Assembly: GCA_963836585.1 (NCBI GenBank)
Contig: CAWIJV010000001.1
Span: 1 to 64,000, forward strand
DNA: 64,000 nt
Reading direction: 5' to 3'
Origin: BTUB01 sp963836585
GTDB lineage: Bacteria; Babelota; Babeliae; Babelales; Vermiphilaceae
The first letter of the stretch is position 1. Each line of letters starts with the position of its first letter. The notes beneath the pieces were generated by a model that saw nothing but the letters and a program-made list of their open reading frames with translations, did no database searches and was not told the DNA's origin. Positions 17,383 to 26,144 of this stretch are shown here, in pieces. The position numbers and the translations under genes were made by a program.

Positions 17383-18091
17383 GGCTTCTTTTTTCGTCTT
17401 CTAATGCAATTTTGAGTAGGAGAATAGTATCTTTTCTCAAATGCTGCTTGGCCCATACTTTTTGTTTGGTATCAAGCAATTCTCCGATACCTGAAAGAAT
17501 ATTTCTATCGCTTAATTTTTCCAAACTGTTGATGCATTGTTGCAAAAACTTTTTGTAACTCATGCCGGTTCTTGCTTCAACAATTTTTTCATTGATTGGC
17601 CAATCGTTTTTTAGAAAAAACCAGACATCAAAAATATCCCGATTTGCTTTGCCTAAGCGATTATACATAGCAACCAATTTATTAGCTGCCATATCTTCAG
17701 GGACCATCACTGTTAAAGGAATACCAAGATATTGTTTTAGCTCATAGCGTGATTCAAAAGACCGTTTATTTATTTCGACTTTTATATTTTGCGCATCTTT
17801 CAGTTTATTATGATAAGAAAGAAGAAAAAAAAGAGTGTGATATTTATTATCTGCTTTTTTTACAATGCCATAGCTTGATAAAATTTTATTAATTTGTTCA
17901 AAAACCTGTTTCTCTTTGCTTGCATCCAACAGATCAAAATCTAAGTCAACTGATGCTCTACTCAAGTTATATAAAAGAAATGCCGCAGTTCCCCCCTTGA
18001 AGCCGACAAGGGGCCCTACAAGAGGATCAGTACTAATATCTTTTAGTATTTGGACAAGAAGACTGGTGTGTTGAGCGGTATCAAGAGCCAT
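17372..18091 (-). CDS. AbiEii-type nucleotidyltransferase toxin
   Basis: This 239-residue protein has the family signature: a GG-containing loop and acidic strand in VGFKGGTAAFLLYNLSRAS and VDLDFDLL. Then follow KVEINKRSFESRY, the LTVMVPEDMAANKLVAMYNR block and FDVWFFLK. AbiEii toxins are nucleotidyltransferases that modify RNA and act in toxin-antitoxin and phage-abortive systems. The gene overlaps its presumed antitoxin by 11 bases, and overlaps the start of prmC. Confidence 0.82.
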   Translation of the reverse strand: MALDTAQHTSLLVQILKDISTDPLVGPLVGFKGGTAAFLLYNLSRASVDLDFDLLDASKEKQVFEQINKILSSYGIVKKADNKYHTLFFLLSYHNKLKDAQNIKVEINKRSFESRYELKQYLGIPLTVMVPEDMAANKLVAMYNRLGKANRDIFDVWFFLKNDWPINEKIVEARTGMSYKKFLQQCINSLEKLSDRNILSGIGELLDTKQKVWAKQHLRKDTILLLKIALEDEKRSHAQ

Positions 18092-18653
18092 GAGGCATAT
18101 CCTTAACTATTTTTTCCATACGCTTATTATGATATATAGGTAAAATGGCCAAAACTCGATTCCAATTTAGAGAGCCGGGATTGTCAACATAGTAGTCTTT
18201 ATTGAGATAAAGCATATCCAAAAATGCTCGTTCAGGGGTTGCAATACTATAGTTGCCATCGGTTTCGATACCAAGAGGCTGTCTTAAAATAGAATTTTTT
18301 ATTTTTCGAAATACGTATGTTTGGCCATCACAGATAAGAGATTTAGACTGATAAGAAGCAATAAAAATAGACTGAGGGCGTTGAAAAATTATACTGGCAT
18401 TAAAAAGCACAGTTTCAAAACTGACATAAGATGGTGTAAAAATTTTGCTTGCCAGTTCTAATCGGTCATAGTTTTTATCCTTGGCGTAAAGGCCACGACG
18501 AATAGGGTACAAATCACCCTGTTTTACATAATAATTAATGCGAGATTTGATGTTTTTAGCATCCGAGCGAGGCCACCACATTCTTGTTATATCTTTTGTG
18601 GAATAAACGGTCTTGGTAGACCTAAGAATCTCTTTTAAGTAACCCTTCTCCAT
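18081..18653 (-). CDS. AbiEi-type antitoxin/transcriptional regulator
   Basis: The 190-residue product starts with a winged-helix-like region (VYSTKDITRMWWPRSDAKNI, KSRINYYVKQGDLYPIRRGL) of the AbiEi_4 type. A C-terminal domain follows with IATPERAFLDMLY, typical of AbiEi proteins. Its 3' end overlaps the toxin gene, the standard antitoxin-first order. Self-regulation from upstream DNA is expected in this family; a 39-bp palindrome lies 115 bases upstream. Confidence 0.75.
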   Translation of the reverse strand: MEKGYLKEILRSTKTVYSTKDITRMWWPRSDAKNIKSRINYYVKQGDLYPIRRGLYAKDKNYDRLELASKIFTPSYVSFETVLFNASIIFQRPQSIFIASYQSKSLICDGQTYVFRKIKNSILRQPLGIETDGNYSIATPERAFLDMLYLNKDYYVDNPGSLNWNRVLAILPIYHNKRMEKIVKDMPHGS

Positions 18654-18767
18654 AGTAGTCCTTATGAGCTAAAGGTAAGGTTAATTCTTACTTGCAGCTC
18701 ATATCATAGCATTTAAGGGGTCGCAGAGTCAAGGGAAAATATGGCTATTTTTGAAAACCATTAAAAC

Positions 18768-18806
18768 GAGACCTAAAGGTCAGAAATTTTCTGACCTTTA
18801 GGTCTC
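18768..18806. repeat. 39-bp perfect palindrome upstream of the AbiE pair
   Basis: The arms are 19 bases each (18768-18786 and 18788-18806) around a single central T, with outer ends GAGACC/GGTCTC. It lies between the stop of the exported-protein gene at 18850 and the AbiEi start at 18653. It could be an operator for the AbiEi protein, a terminator for the upstream gene (no strong T-run follows on the minus strand), or a cruciform-forming repeat. Confidence 0.85.
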
Positions 18807-18849
18807 AGAATATCATTTTGATATATAAGCGGCTAACAAAAAGCTATTT

Positions 18850-19725
18850 TTACTTAAGCATCAGAGAAAGCACTTTCTTTTCATCTTTGGTAAATGGCTC
18901 ATCGCTCACTGCATGCCAGGCAATAAGGTGCGCAATGTTGGGCGCGCCGCTCGTTGATATTTTAGGCGCAAGGAATTTGGCAACGCAGTTGCGAACAAAT
19001 AAATAGCGGACTAATTTCCTGCCTATGGGGCGTATAAGGTTAGAATCTCTTGTATACCCGTAATATTTTTGTTTGGCTCGGGCCAAAGCAGTAGTAATTA
19101 TTCTTATATTGGTGGTTGATTTAAGTGCTTTAAGAGTACCATCAAGATTCGCCGTGACAGAAGCCATGACTACTAATCTTGGCAAGATCGGTTCCTGTTG
19201 TGGTAATTGAAGAGGGCATAATATTTTTCCTAGCTGAGGCATAAACTCACTAGCGAAACTGGTTACATAATCATAAGGGATGTGGCCTAAATAATTTGGC
19301 ATCATGAGCAACTGCGGTGCTTTTGTGACTATTGCTTGTATAAGTTCTTGATGATTAATGCCGTAAACTTCTCCTTCCATCTGGCAGGTGATGTCGACGC
19401 TTTCTAAACACGTATGCAAAGATGTATTCCCTGTTAATGTTTCTTGCGCAGTGATATCGATGGGTAATGCAAGAAACTCTCTATAGGTTGCCGGATGTTC
19501 AAGCAGAATGGATGGACGATCAAAAAGAAAATGCAAAGCATTTCTTCCATAAATATCAACACAGCTTGGATTTACTTGAGCCCTCAAATGCTCTTTTGCA
19601 GCATCATAATCTTTCTCGTCCATCGCTCTTAAAAATTCACATTCTCGTTTACGCTTATCGCTCAGCTCCATGCAGTAACTGGTAGATGAAAATGCAATAA
19701 GCAGCAGTAAACAATAGTTAATCAT
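18850..19725 (-). CDS. Exported protein with degenerate ankyrin-like repeats
   Basis: This 291-residue product has a signal peptide (MINYCLLLLIAFSSTSYC, then MELSDK). The segment RAMDEKDYDAAKEHLRAQVN plus PSCVDIYGRNALHFLFD looks like divergent ankyrin repeats, and TLTGNTSLHTCLE fits another. The C-terminal half is basic and helical. Its start overlaps the 3' end of ftsY by eight bases, so it is translated with ftsY. It is probably an exported protein-binding factor. Confidence 0.6.
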   Translation of the reverse strand: MINYCLLLLIAFSSTSYCMELSDKRKRECEFLRAMDEKDYDAAKEHLRAQVNPSCVDIYGRNALHFLFDRPSILLEHPATYREFLALPIDITAQETLTGNTSLHTCLESVDITCQMEGEVYGINHQELIQAIVTKAPQLLMMPNYLGHIPYDYVTSFASEFMPQLGKILCPLQLPQQEPILPRLVVMASVTANLDGTLKALKSTTNIRIITTALARAKQKYYGYTRDSNLIRPIGRKLVRYLFVRNCVAKFLAPKISTSGAPNIAHLIAWHAVSDEPFTKDEKKVLSLMLK

Positions 19726-20620
19726 TCAATAAACCTTTCACATATTCTTGCACATCAAATTTCTTGAGATTCTCGGGCTTTTCACCAAATGAGATATACG
19801 CGATGGGGATATTGAGCTCATGGCTGATGCTAAATACAATGCCCCCTTTGGCCGTGCCATCCATTTTGGTGAGAATGATGCCATCAATAGGAGTGCTTTC
19901 ATTAAATAAGTTTGCCTGCTCAAATGAATTTTGCCCGAGCATTGAATCGATGGTGAGCAGAGTGGTGATCTTTTGGCCGGGAGCCTGCGCGCCGATTACC
20001 CGTTTTATTTTTTCTAATTCTTTCATCAAATTGAGTTTGGTTTGCAGCCGGCCGGCCGTATCGATAATTACTGCATCATACGAGCCGTTTTTAAATTCTT
20101 GCATCCCGGCAAAAACTACCGATGCCGGATCTTGTGCATGGGTGCCGGTAACAATGGGCACATTCAATTGCGCTGCCCATTGCTCAAGCTGTTGGGTGGC
20201 TGCGGCTCGAAAAGTGTCAGCCGCGACTAATAATAGTTTTTTATTTTGCTGGCGCAGCGCATACGCAAGTTTGGCTGCCGAAGTGGTTTTTCCACTGCCA
20301 TTGATGCCAACAAGTAAAATAATTGGATGCAGTTGGGTAAATGAGCGGGATTGCAACAGCGCGACCAGCTCTTTTTCTAGCAAGGCTTTAAGATCAGTGC
20401 CTTCTTTGAGGGAGCCGGCCTGCCAGGCATTTTTCACCTTTTCCATGATGAGGCGCGTTGTTTTGATACCCGTATCGGCACTGAGTAAAATTACTTCCAA
20501 ATCGGCGAGTGCTTGCTCATCGATGGGGCGTGCAAAAAGTGCTTTAATGGGGGAGGTGACGGTAGCATAAATTTTTTGAAGCGTGTCTTTTATAAAGCCG
20601 AAAACCACGATGATCTCCAA
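19718..20620 (-). CDS. ftsY: Signal recognition particle receptor FtsY
   Basis: The NG GTPase domain is complete: GINGSGKTTSAAKLA (P-loop), VAADTFRAAATQQLEQWA, DTAGRLQTK, and TKMDGTAKGG with the closing AYISFGEKPENLKKFDV. At 300 residues it lacks the long acidic A-domain of enterobacterial FtsY, as in many bacteria. It docks SRP-ribosome complexes at the membrane, which fits the heavy exported-protein content here. The precise start is uncertain; a GTG four codons in (VFGFIKD) is possible. Confidence 0.95.
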   Translation of the reverse strand: MEIIVVFGFIKDTLQKIYATVTSPIKALFARPIDEQALADLEVILLSADTGIKTTRLIMEKVKNAWQAGSLKEGTDLKALLEKELVALLQSRSFTQLHPIILLVGINGSGKTTSAAKLAYALRQQNKKLLLVAADTFRAAATQQLEQWAAQLNVPIVTGTHAQDPASVVFAGMQEFKNGSYDAVIIDTAGRLQTKLNLMKELEKIKRVIGAQAPGQKITTLLTIDSMLGQNSFEQANLFNESTPIDGIILTKMDGTAKGGIVFSISHELNIPIAYISFGEKPENLKKFDVQEYVKGLLND

Positions 20621-20698
20621 TGATTCGAGAGCGTTTTCATTTTAGTATAAAAGCAAACGCGCAAAATAAAAATAGTAATTGTTGAGCAAAGGCGCTGA

Positions 20699-21220
20699 TT
20701 ATTTTTTGGCGGCATGAATAGGCATGTGTCTTTGCAAGTTACTACTCTGGGTAAAGCCAAATCCACAGACCTCGCATACATATGGCGTCTCCCCGGTATG
20801 AGTTCGCATGTGTTTTTTTAAGTCACCTAATTTCGCACAGCTATAATTGCATTGCTCTTGCTTGCATACAAATCGCTTTTTATCAGTACGGGTGCGAGTA
20901 GGAGCGCGCTTTGGTTTTTCTAGGGAGTATGGGTGCCCGGTTTTGTGATCATAAGGAACAAAAATAAGCTGCTTCTCTTGATCTTTTATCTCTACTGCAG
21001 GATCAAGATCAGTAAGAAATTGTGGCGAAGTGGCCGCAGAGATTATGGGAGTTAATTGGGAGAATACGGTTAGCATTTCATCAGGCCCAAGTGATGGTCG
21101 TGGAGCAAGTGTTCGTAATATCGCTCGTTGTTCTTGATCGAGTGGCAACTCCATTGCATAGCTTTGGGAAGCTATGCAAAGAGCTGCAAGAATTGCTGAA
21201 AATAATTTAGTACTATTCAT
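20699..21220 (-). CDS. Exported C2H2 zinc-finger protein (2 fingers)
   Basis: A signal peptide (SAILAALCIASQSYA, then MELPLD) is followed by about 90 residues without known domain and two C-terminal fingers: C-x4-C...H-x3-H in FVCKQEQCNYSCAKLGDLKK and a classical C-x2-C finger in YVCEVCGFGFTQSSNLQR. The linker between them is HTGETPY, close to the eukaryotic TGEKP linker. Export together with this animal-type DNA-binding module suggests an effector acting in a host nucleus. That is inference. Confidence 0.85.
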   Translation of the reverse strand: MNSTKLFSAILAALCIASQSYAMELPLDQEQRAILRTLAPRPSLGPDEMLTVFSQLTPIISAATSPQFLTDLDPAVEIKDQEKQLIFVPYDHKTGHPYSLEKPKRAPTRTRTDKKRFVCKQEQCNYSCAKLGDLKKHMRTHTGETPYVCEVCGFGFTQSSNLQRHMPIHAAKK

Positions 21221-21266
21221 GATAACCTCTATACTTTTTTATTGCCCCAATGATTTTTGATGTTTT

Positions 21267-21668
21267 TTAATCATTTTCCAATGTATCGGTGATTATGAAA
21301 CCAGCCAGAGATAATGAAAGTTTAGTAAGAAGGGCTGGCATCGCAGAGAACATGATGGGCGAAACTACTGCAACTGCAATTGTAACTGCAATATCTTTTG
21401 CGGCGATCGTTGTGTCACCAGTGGCCAATGCTATGCATGCTGGAGCCGTGATACGAGCGATTGCAAAGGCAGCGCCTATTGCGCCGGTGCGCAAGCTCAC
21501 TCTATTAATCCAGGCATCAAGATTCTCACAATAACCAACTTGGCCTTCAGCCGGTTGCAACCAGCGTTCGCGAAATGATGGCTGTTGTTGCATGGCATAG
21601 CCAGATGAGACAACGAGTGCCAAAGTGGCTGCTAAAATTGCTGATTTTGATCTTTTCAAGGTAAACAT
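21267..21668 (-). CDS. Small exported/membrane hypothetical protein
   Basis: The start at 21668 (MFTLKRSKSAILAATLALVV) has a GGAG/AAGG ribosome site; an ATG five codons earlier lacks one. The signal peptide ends SSGYA, followed by MQQQPS. The mature region has two hydrophobic stretches (IGAAFAIARITAPACIALA and IAVTIAVAVVSPIMFSAM) that could be membrane helices or a hydrophobic hairpin. No family is recognised. Confidence 0.55.
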   Translation of the reverse strand: MFTLKRSKSAILAATLALVVSSGYAMQQQPSFRERWLQPAEGQVGYCENLDAWINRVSLRTGAIGAAFAIARITAPACIALATGDTTIAAKDIAVTIAVAVVSPIMFSAMPALLTKLSLSLAGFIITDTLEND

Positions 21669-21818
21669 AGCCTTTTTCTCCATTTTTGATTGATACGATA
21701 CTTTACTAGTATTTAGTATGCCAATATAATTCTATTTGTCAATATTGGATAGTCGGAGATAAAAGACAGGTAAAAAACAGGGAAAGCGATGGCTAAAACA
21801 GGTCAGAGTGGGGAGTCT

Positions 21819-22085
21819 TTATATGCCCAATTTTTTGCGCATTTCTTTTATATTTTTGTAGCGAACCAACCCTTTGCCCTTCTCTGTGTCTTCAATTCTT
21901 TTGCGCAGAGCGGCATTCGGAGTATGATCATGAGGGCATTCATGCTTATCATTTTCAATCTTTGCATTGATATATTCAACCACCATCTCACGCATGCTGC
22001 TGCCATGGCGAGCGGCGAGCTCTTTAAACTTTTTATGTACTGAGGTTGGCATATCGATGGTCATACGGGCTATTTCATTTTTCAT
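21819..22085 (-). CDS. Ribbon-helix-helix antitoxin-like protein (orphan)
   Basis: This 88-residue protein begins with an RHH fold: a short strand (IARMTIDMPTSVHKKFK) followed by two helices (LAARHGSSMREMVVEYINAK). It ends with a basic tail (RYKNIKEMRKKLGI). Such proteins are usually antitoxins or plasmid-type repressors. I see no RelE/ParE-type toxin on either side, so it is called an orphan. Confidence 0.6.
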   Translation of the reverse strand: MKNEIARMTIDMPTSVHKKFKELAARHGSSMREMVVEYINAKIENDKHECPHDHTPNAALRKRIEDTEKGKGLVRYKNIKEMRKKLGI

Positions 22086-22148
22086 GTTTAGAATCCTTCT
22101 ATTTCTATTAAATAGATTAACAGAAATACAGAAACAAAGAAAGTCTTA

Positions 22149-22757
22149 TTATTTACCGAGGTCAACCAGCGTCTCAACCCGCTGTAAAAACAGCTTGAGG
22201 CGGCGGTAATCATTGCCCGTAAGAAGGCTATAGCTCTCCATAAAATCGGCTATTTTCTCCCCTTTAAGCCCCCCGGCAGCCTGGGCCTGATTCTTCAGGA
22301 TAGCCAGAAGCAGCTCATCCAGGTTGCCAATATGGGCTGAAAACGCAAAAAGAAGGGGTAAATAGCGATTATTATGAAAAAAAGCTTTATGGGCATCTGG
22401 GCAGCTAAATTCGATAAATGAGTGGATTTTTGGGGGTTCTGGGGGCATTAAATGGTAGATTTTGCCTTTTTCCTGGTATCCCAGGGCCAGGCAAGAGAAG
22501 GTGGTTCTTAGGAACTCAAAAATCTGGGGTTGTTCAGCCAGGAGCTCTTCATGGCTCTTTTTATAGGGGAATGGGTATCTGCCCGGGTCCATAGAACCGG
22601 TTTGAATCTGATATACCAGGGCAAAAAGGGTTCTTTTTTTATCTTCGACGGTCACCAGGGAGCCAAATTGGGGGACCTTATCCCGGTCCCAGCATTGTCC
22701 CACAAAAGTTTGCAGGGATGATTCCATGATTTCAGCGAAAGCAGTATTTTTATTCAT
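22149..22757 (-). CDS. HAS-barrel domain protein
   Basis: This 202-residue cytoplasmic protein shows the pattern ESSLQTFVGQCWDRDKVPQF, GSLVTVED, ALVYQIQTGSMDPGRYPF and LRTTFSCLALGY. This matches uncharacterised HAS-barrel proteins known from cyanobacteria and other phyla. Function is unknown; HAS-barrels elsewhere occur in HerA-type ATPases. It overlaps the nine-finger zinc protein gene by eight bases. Its codon use is richer in G+C than its neighbours. Confidence 0.55.
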   Translation of the reverse strand: MNKNTAFAEIMESSLQTFVGQCWDRDKVPQFGSLVTVEDKKRTLFALVYQIQTGSMDPGRYPFPYKKSHEELLAEQPQIFEFLRTTFSCLALGYQEKGKIYHLMPPEPPKIHSFIEFSCPDAHKAFFHNNRYLPLLFAFSAHIGNLDELLLAILKNQAQAAGGLKGEKIADFMESYSLLTGNDYRRLKLFLQRVETLVDLGK

Positions 22758-23967
22758 TATGTTCCCGGGCTATGTGTCTTTTCAAGTTACTACTCAAAAC
22801 ATAGCTAGAATTACATTGCGTGCATGCAAATGATTTTTCGCTCGTGTGAGTTTGCATGTGTGTTTTCAAGTTGCCGTTCGTTGTGCATCTATAATTACAA
22901 CGATCACATGCAAATGGTTTTTCTCCCGTGTGAGTGAGTGTGTGTCTTTTCAAGACCCATGAGTACCTGGTTTTGTAATCACACTGATCGCATGCAAAAG
23001 TTTTTTCTCCAGTATGAGTGAGCTGGTGTCTTTTCAAGGTCTTATTTTGTGCAAATCTCTCACCACATTGCTCGCATACAAATGGTCTCTTACTGGTATG
23101 AATGCGTGAGTGTGTTTCAAAATCAATTGGGTCTATCGATAAATAACTACAGTGCTCACAGAAAAAAAGAAACGGTTTCTCATTAGGAGTGGGAGTGGTG
23201 GCCTCTGGTTTTTCAAAGAGACGCGGGTCCACTTTGACTCTGCGATCAAAATGAAACTTAAATCGCTTCTTTTTAGCACTCATCTCTGGTTGCGATTCAG
23301 TAGGCGGCTTAAGATCGATAAGTGTTTGTATTGCCGCTGATAGTTCGTCATCTTCAGGCAACTCCATTAAAGTCTTAGGGATATGAGTGCGTAGGTGTCT
23401 TCTCAATTTATAACTGAATATAAAGCTCAAACCACAGTGCTCGCATATGAATGATTTCTCGCGCGTATGGGTTTGCTTGTGCCTTTCCAAGTTGCCTCTC
23501 TGGCTGCCTTTATAGCTACACTGATCGCACGCAAATGGTGTCTCGCCAGTGTGGGTACGCGTATGTTTTTTTAGATCGCCTGGACGCGTGCATTTATAAT
23601 CGCACTGATCGCATGCAAGCGATTTCTGGCCGGTATGAACAGGCATATGCCTTTTCAATAAACATCGATATTGTGCACTATACTCGCACTGATCGCAGGC
23701 AAATCGCTTCTCGCTGTTTTGAGTTGCTGCTAACTGCGGTTGCGGTTTATCTTTTCTCTTTCTGCTTGCTTTTGCAGGATCGAGACCAGCAGAAGATTGT
23801 GGCAATGGTGCCAATAGGGCACCTAATTCTGGGAATAAAGATGTTATTCCATACTCAGCAGGAAATTCCATCCCATGGCAGAGGTGGGCTATAAGTATGG
23901 CTCCTATAGCTAATGTAATCAGGAGTTTGAGATTTATGCCTTTGGTAAAGACTTTCGTTTTATTCAT
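22750..23967 (-). CDS. Exported C2H2 zinc-finger protein (9 fingers)
   Basis: The N-terminus is a signal peptide (LLITLAIGAILIAHLCHG, then MEFPAE). Two blocks of C-x2-C...H-x3-H fingers follow, four in residues about 88-195 and five in about 265-405, joined by a spacer of about 70 residues. Linkers are HTGEKPF, HTGEKTF, HTGETPF and HTGQKSL, nearly identical to those of eukaryotic KRAB-type proteins. All metal ligands look intact. The ordered arrays suggest sequence-specific DNA or RNA binding outside the bacterium. It overlaps the three-finger gene (8 bases) and the HAS-barrel gene (8 bases). Confidence 0.9.
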   Translation of the reverse strand: MNKTKVFTKGINLKLLITLAIGAILIAHLCHGMEFPAEYGITSLFPELGALLAPLPQSSAGLDPAKASRKRKDKPQPQLAATQNSEKRFACDQCEYSAQYRCLLKRHMPVHTGQKSLACDQCDYKCTRPGDLKKHTRTHTGETPFACDQCSYKGSQRGNLERHKQTHTREKSFICEHCGLSFIFSYKLRRHLRTHIPKTLMELPEDDELSAAIQTLIDLKPPTESQPEMSAKKKRFKFHFDRRVKVDPRLFEKPEATTPTPNEKPFLFFCEHCSYLSIDPIDFETHSRIHTSKRPFVCEQCGERFAQNKTLKRHQLTHTGEKTFACDQCDYKTRYSWVLKRHTLTHTGEKPFACDRCNYRCTTNGNLKTHMQTHTSEKSFACTQCNSSYVLSSNLKRHIAREHNE

Positions 23968-24409
23968 GATGGTTTCTGATGTGCTCTTTCAAATGATAGC
24001 GCTGTCTACATTTATACTTGCATATGCTACATGCAAATGGTCTATCGCCCGTATGAGTAAGTTTATGTCTTTTTAAGACCCAGCGCTGTGGAGTTGAGTA
24101 AGTGCACTGATCACAGGTAAATGGTTTTTTGTCTATATGAATATACCGGTGTCTTGTTAGTAAGCTTTGAGATTTGGCTTTGTGACCGCAAACATCGCAC
24201 GTTAATGTCCTTTTTTTGCTGACATTTATTGCCTGCGGTTGCTTTTCATCTTTTGTTTCAGGATCAGGAGTAGTAGAAAATCTTGTGAGAGCTGCTGTTG
24301 CTAAAATGGCCAGAGATCTATTTTCGGGCAGTTCCATTGTATGGGCTGGATGACTTATAAAAAAAGTGTTTAAAACTAAGAGTATAGAGAATGCTTGTTT
24401 TTTATGCAC
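23960..24409 (-). CDS. Exported C2H2 zinc-finger protein (3 fingers)
   Basis: The 149-residue product has a signal peptide (AFSILLVLNTFFISHPAHT, then MELPEN) and three C-terminal fingers (TCDVCGHKAKSQSLLTRH; TCDQCTYSTPQRWVLKRH; ACSICKYKCRQRYHLKEH) with linkers HIDKKPF and HTGDRPF. The stop overlaps the start of the nine-finger gene, forming an operon. Finger spacing and the WVLKRHKLTHTG block match a finger of the neighbour, indicating descent by duplication. Confidence 0.88.
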   Translation of the reverse strand: MHKKQAFSILLVLNTFFISHPAHTMELPENRSLAILATAALTRFSTTPDPETKDEKQPQAINVSKKRTLTCDVCGHKAKSQSLLTRHRYIHIDKKPFTCDQCTYSTPQRWVLKRHKLTHTGDRPFACSICKYKCRQRYHLKEHIRNHHE

Positions 24410-24420
24410 CGGAATTTTCC

Positions 24421-25323
24421 TTAGAGGGTTGAGCTTTTCGGATAATAAAACTCAATACCACCTTGTTCAAGCCGTTTCCGCATGTGAGTGATCTGTTCTT
24501 CCAACCATTGATGTGCACGCTTTGCCATAGGCTTTCGCTCTTTTAATCTATTGAATGAGTAAAAAACATCGAAATCAAATTTTATGCGTTCTGTTTCTCG
24601 TGAAAAATCCCAACAACTGCTATCCACTAAATAGAGAATGCCGTCGGGAGCATTTATAATATCATCAGCGTGATTGATCATAAAACCGGTATTCTCAATC
24701 AATTTGCATAATTCTTGCACTTGATTGAGTTTAAGGGGTTTGGCAGCACGCTCAATTTTTTGGTCTACGATATAGTTATGTGACGCAGATTTTTTTAATC
24801 TTTCTGTATCAATCCTAAGGCCCCAACATCTCATACACATGCAACGATCATTACATGTTTGCATACGCAGGCAATTGTCATCACAGTGAAAGCCATGCAT
24901 CTCTCTGAGTTCAGTCAGTTTCTGCGAGATATCATAGGTGACTCTTGCTAAGCCACGATTTGGTGCGCTTACTTTTTTAAGATCCAATCGAGCAGCACAC
25001 TTTCTGATGTAGGCTGCTCCTAAAAGATAGGCGGTACCACATTCTCTAATCACATATCCGGGGAGCCATTCAAATTCATTGCCCTTTTCCCAGCCGGGAA
25101 TAATTCGCAAATTGGCTTGAATTAATTTTGGTATAGCAGGATCAACGGGAAACTGTGGCGCAAGTTTTTCGGGATTAAATTCCTCATAATGAGGCATCTC
25201 ATATTGATAAGGGGTTACCTTTTGATGAGTGGCCAGCTTATGTTTATGAGAACTGTCGGCCTCCATAGCACCCGTGGAAGTGGCAAAGAATATCATAACA
25301 AGGGTCAAAGAGGCATAGTTCAT
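24421..25323 (-). CDS. Exported hypothetical protein, possibly kinase-like C-lobe
   Basis: The start at 25323 (MNYASLTLVMIFFATSTGA, then MEADSS) has a GAGGA ribosome site; an ATG four codons upstream does not. The 300-residue product has a cysteine-rich centre (HCDDNCLRMQTCNDRCMCMR). A later segment, FMINHADDIINAPDGILYLV followed by DSSCWDF, looks like the catalytic-to-metal-loop part of a kinase-like fold (HxDN...LxDxxxWDF), though clear ATP-binding motifs are missing. It heads the zinc-finger operon. Confidence 0.45.
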   Translation of the reverse strand: MNYASLTLVMIFFATSTGAMEADSSHKHKLATHQKVTPYQYEMPHYEEFNPEKLAPQFPVDPAIPKLIQANLRIIPGWEKGNEFEWLPGYVIRECGTAYLLGAAYIRKCAARLDLKKVSAPNRGLARVTYDISQKLTELREMHGFHCDDNCLRMQTCNDRCMCMRCWGLRIDTERLKKSASHNYIVDQKIERAAKPLKLNQVQELCKLIENTGFMINHADDIINAPDGILYLVDSSCWDFSRETERIKFDFDVFYSFNRLKERKPMAKRAHQWLEEQITHMRKRLEQGGIEFYYPKSSTL

Positions 25324-25400
25324 ATTGTTCCTCATAAATTAGAAAATAAATTATTTAATTTTGGATAATTGTGTAAAAATATAATAAATTTTTAAGTTTT

Positions 25401-26132
25401 TTACAAAATAGTTTGCTGCTCTAGTGCGTTCGATTCATTTTCATTTCCTATTTCCGGCGCTTCAAGCCGGTGGAGATAGCTATCACGGTGAATGATCAAA
25501 TGCTGGTTGCCTTCTAGGATAATGCGTTTATGAGGCGGTGTGCTGTAGCCCTTATGGCTGGCCAACAGGTAACCCGGGAAGATGCTATCCATACGCTGCA
25601 TCATCGCATCCCGCTTCACCTTGGCCACGATTGAGGCGGCGGCAATGCTGCTGCTGCGCCGCTCGCCAAAGGGAAAATAGTGGACCGGGATATCTTTATA
25701 GGCGGTATCAAACAGGTTTAAGGGCATGGCATCAGTGATGATCTGGGCCGGCTGGGCAGGGCTGGTGGCCAGCAGGTGAACCAGGGCCTTCTTCATGGCC
25801 ACCAGGGTGGCATGCCAGACGTTTTTATCATCCACCAGGCGATGGTGGACTATGCCCAAGCTATAGGCACAGTGCCTATCGATCCAGGTAAAGGCCTTCA
25901 GGCGCTCTTCAGGGGTCATCAGCTTGGAATCCTTCAGGAGGCGGTGGGCCTTCCCGGGAGGCAGAATAACCGCTGCTGTGACAACCGGCCCTGCCAGGCA
26001 TCCTCTGCCCACCTCATCCAGGCCACAAATCACCTGGCCAGCTGCCCAAGCCGCTTCCTCAAAATAATTCTTATTGAAACGCTCACGTACTCGATTTATT
26101 GACCCAGTACCTGCCGGGGAGAAATTTTCCAT
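25401..26132 (-). CDS. rnhB: Ribonuclease HII
   Basis: This 243-residue protein has the type 2 RNase H core: ICGLDEVGRGCLAGPVVTAA with the catalytic Asp-Glu, LKDSKLMTPEERLKAF, IITDAMPLNL with the third acidic residue, AAASIVAKVKRDAMM, and YLLASHKGYSTPPH. It removes RNA from RNA-DNA hybrids. It is divergent from the repressor at 26230. Codon use here is more G+C-rich than in the flanking exported-protein genes. Confidence 0.95.
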   Translation of the reverse strand: MENFSPAGTGSINRVRERFNKNYFEEAAWAAGQVICGLDEVGRGCLAGPVVTAAVILPPGKAHRLLKDSKLMTPEERLKAFTWIDRHCAYSLGIVHHRLVDDKNVWHATLVAMKKALVHLLATSPAQPAQIITDAMPLNLFDTAYKDIPVHYFPFGERRSSSIAAASIVAKVKRDAMMQRMDSIFPGYLLASHKGYSTPPHKRIILEGNQHLIIHRDSYLHRLEAPEIGNENESNALEQQTIL

Positions 26133-26144
26133 TTGACAACTTTA

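Noticed and set aside
21684..21818. Toxin partner for the ribbon-helix-helix protein at 21819
   Set aside because: No RelE/ParE/PIN-like reading frame of reasonable length was found on either side.
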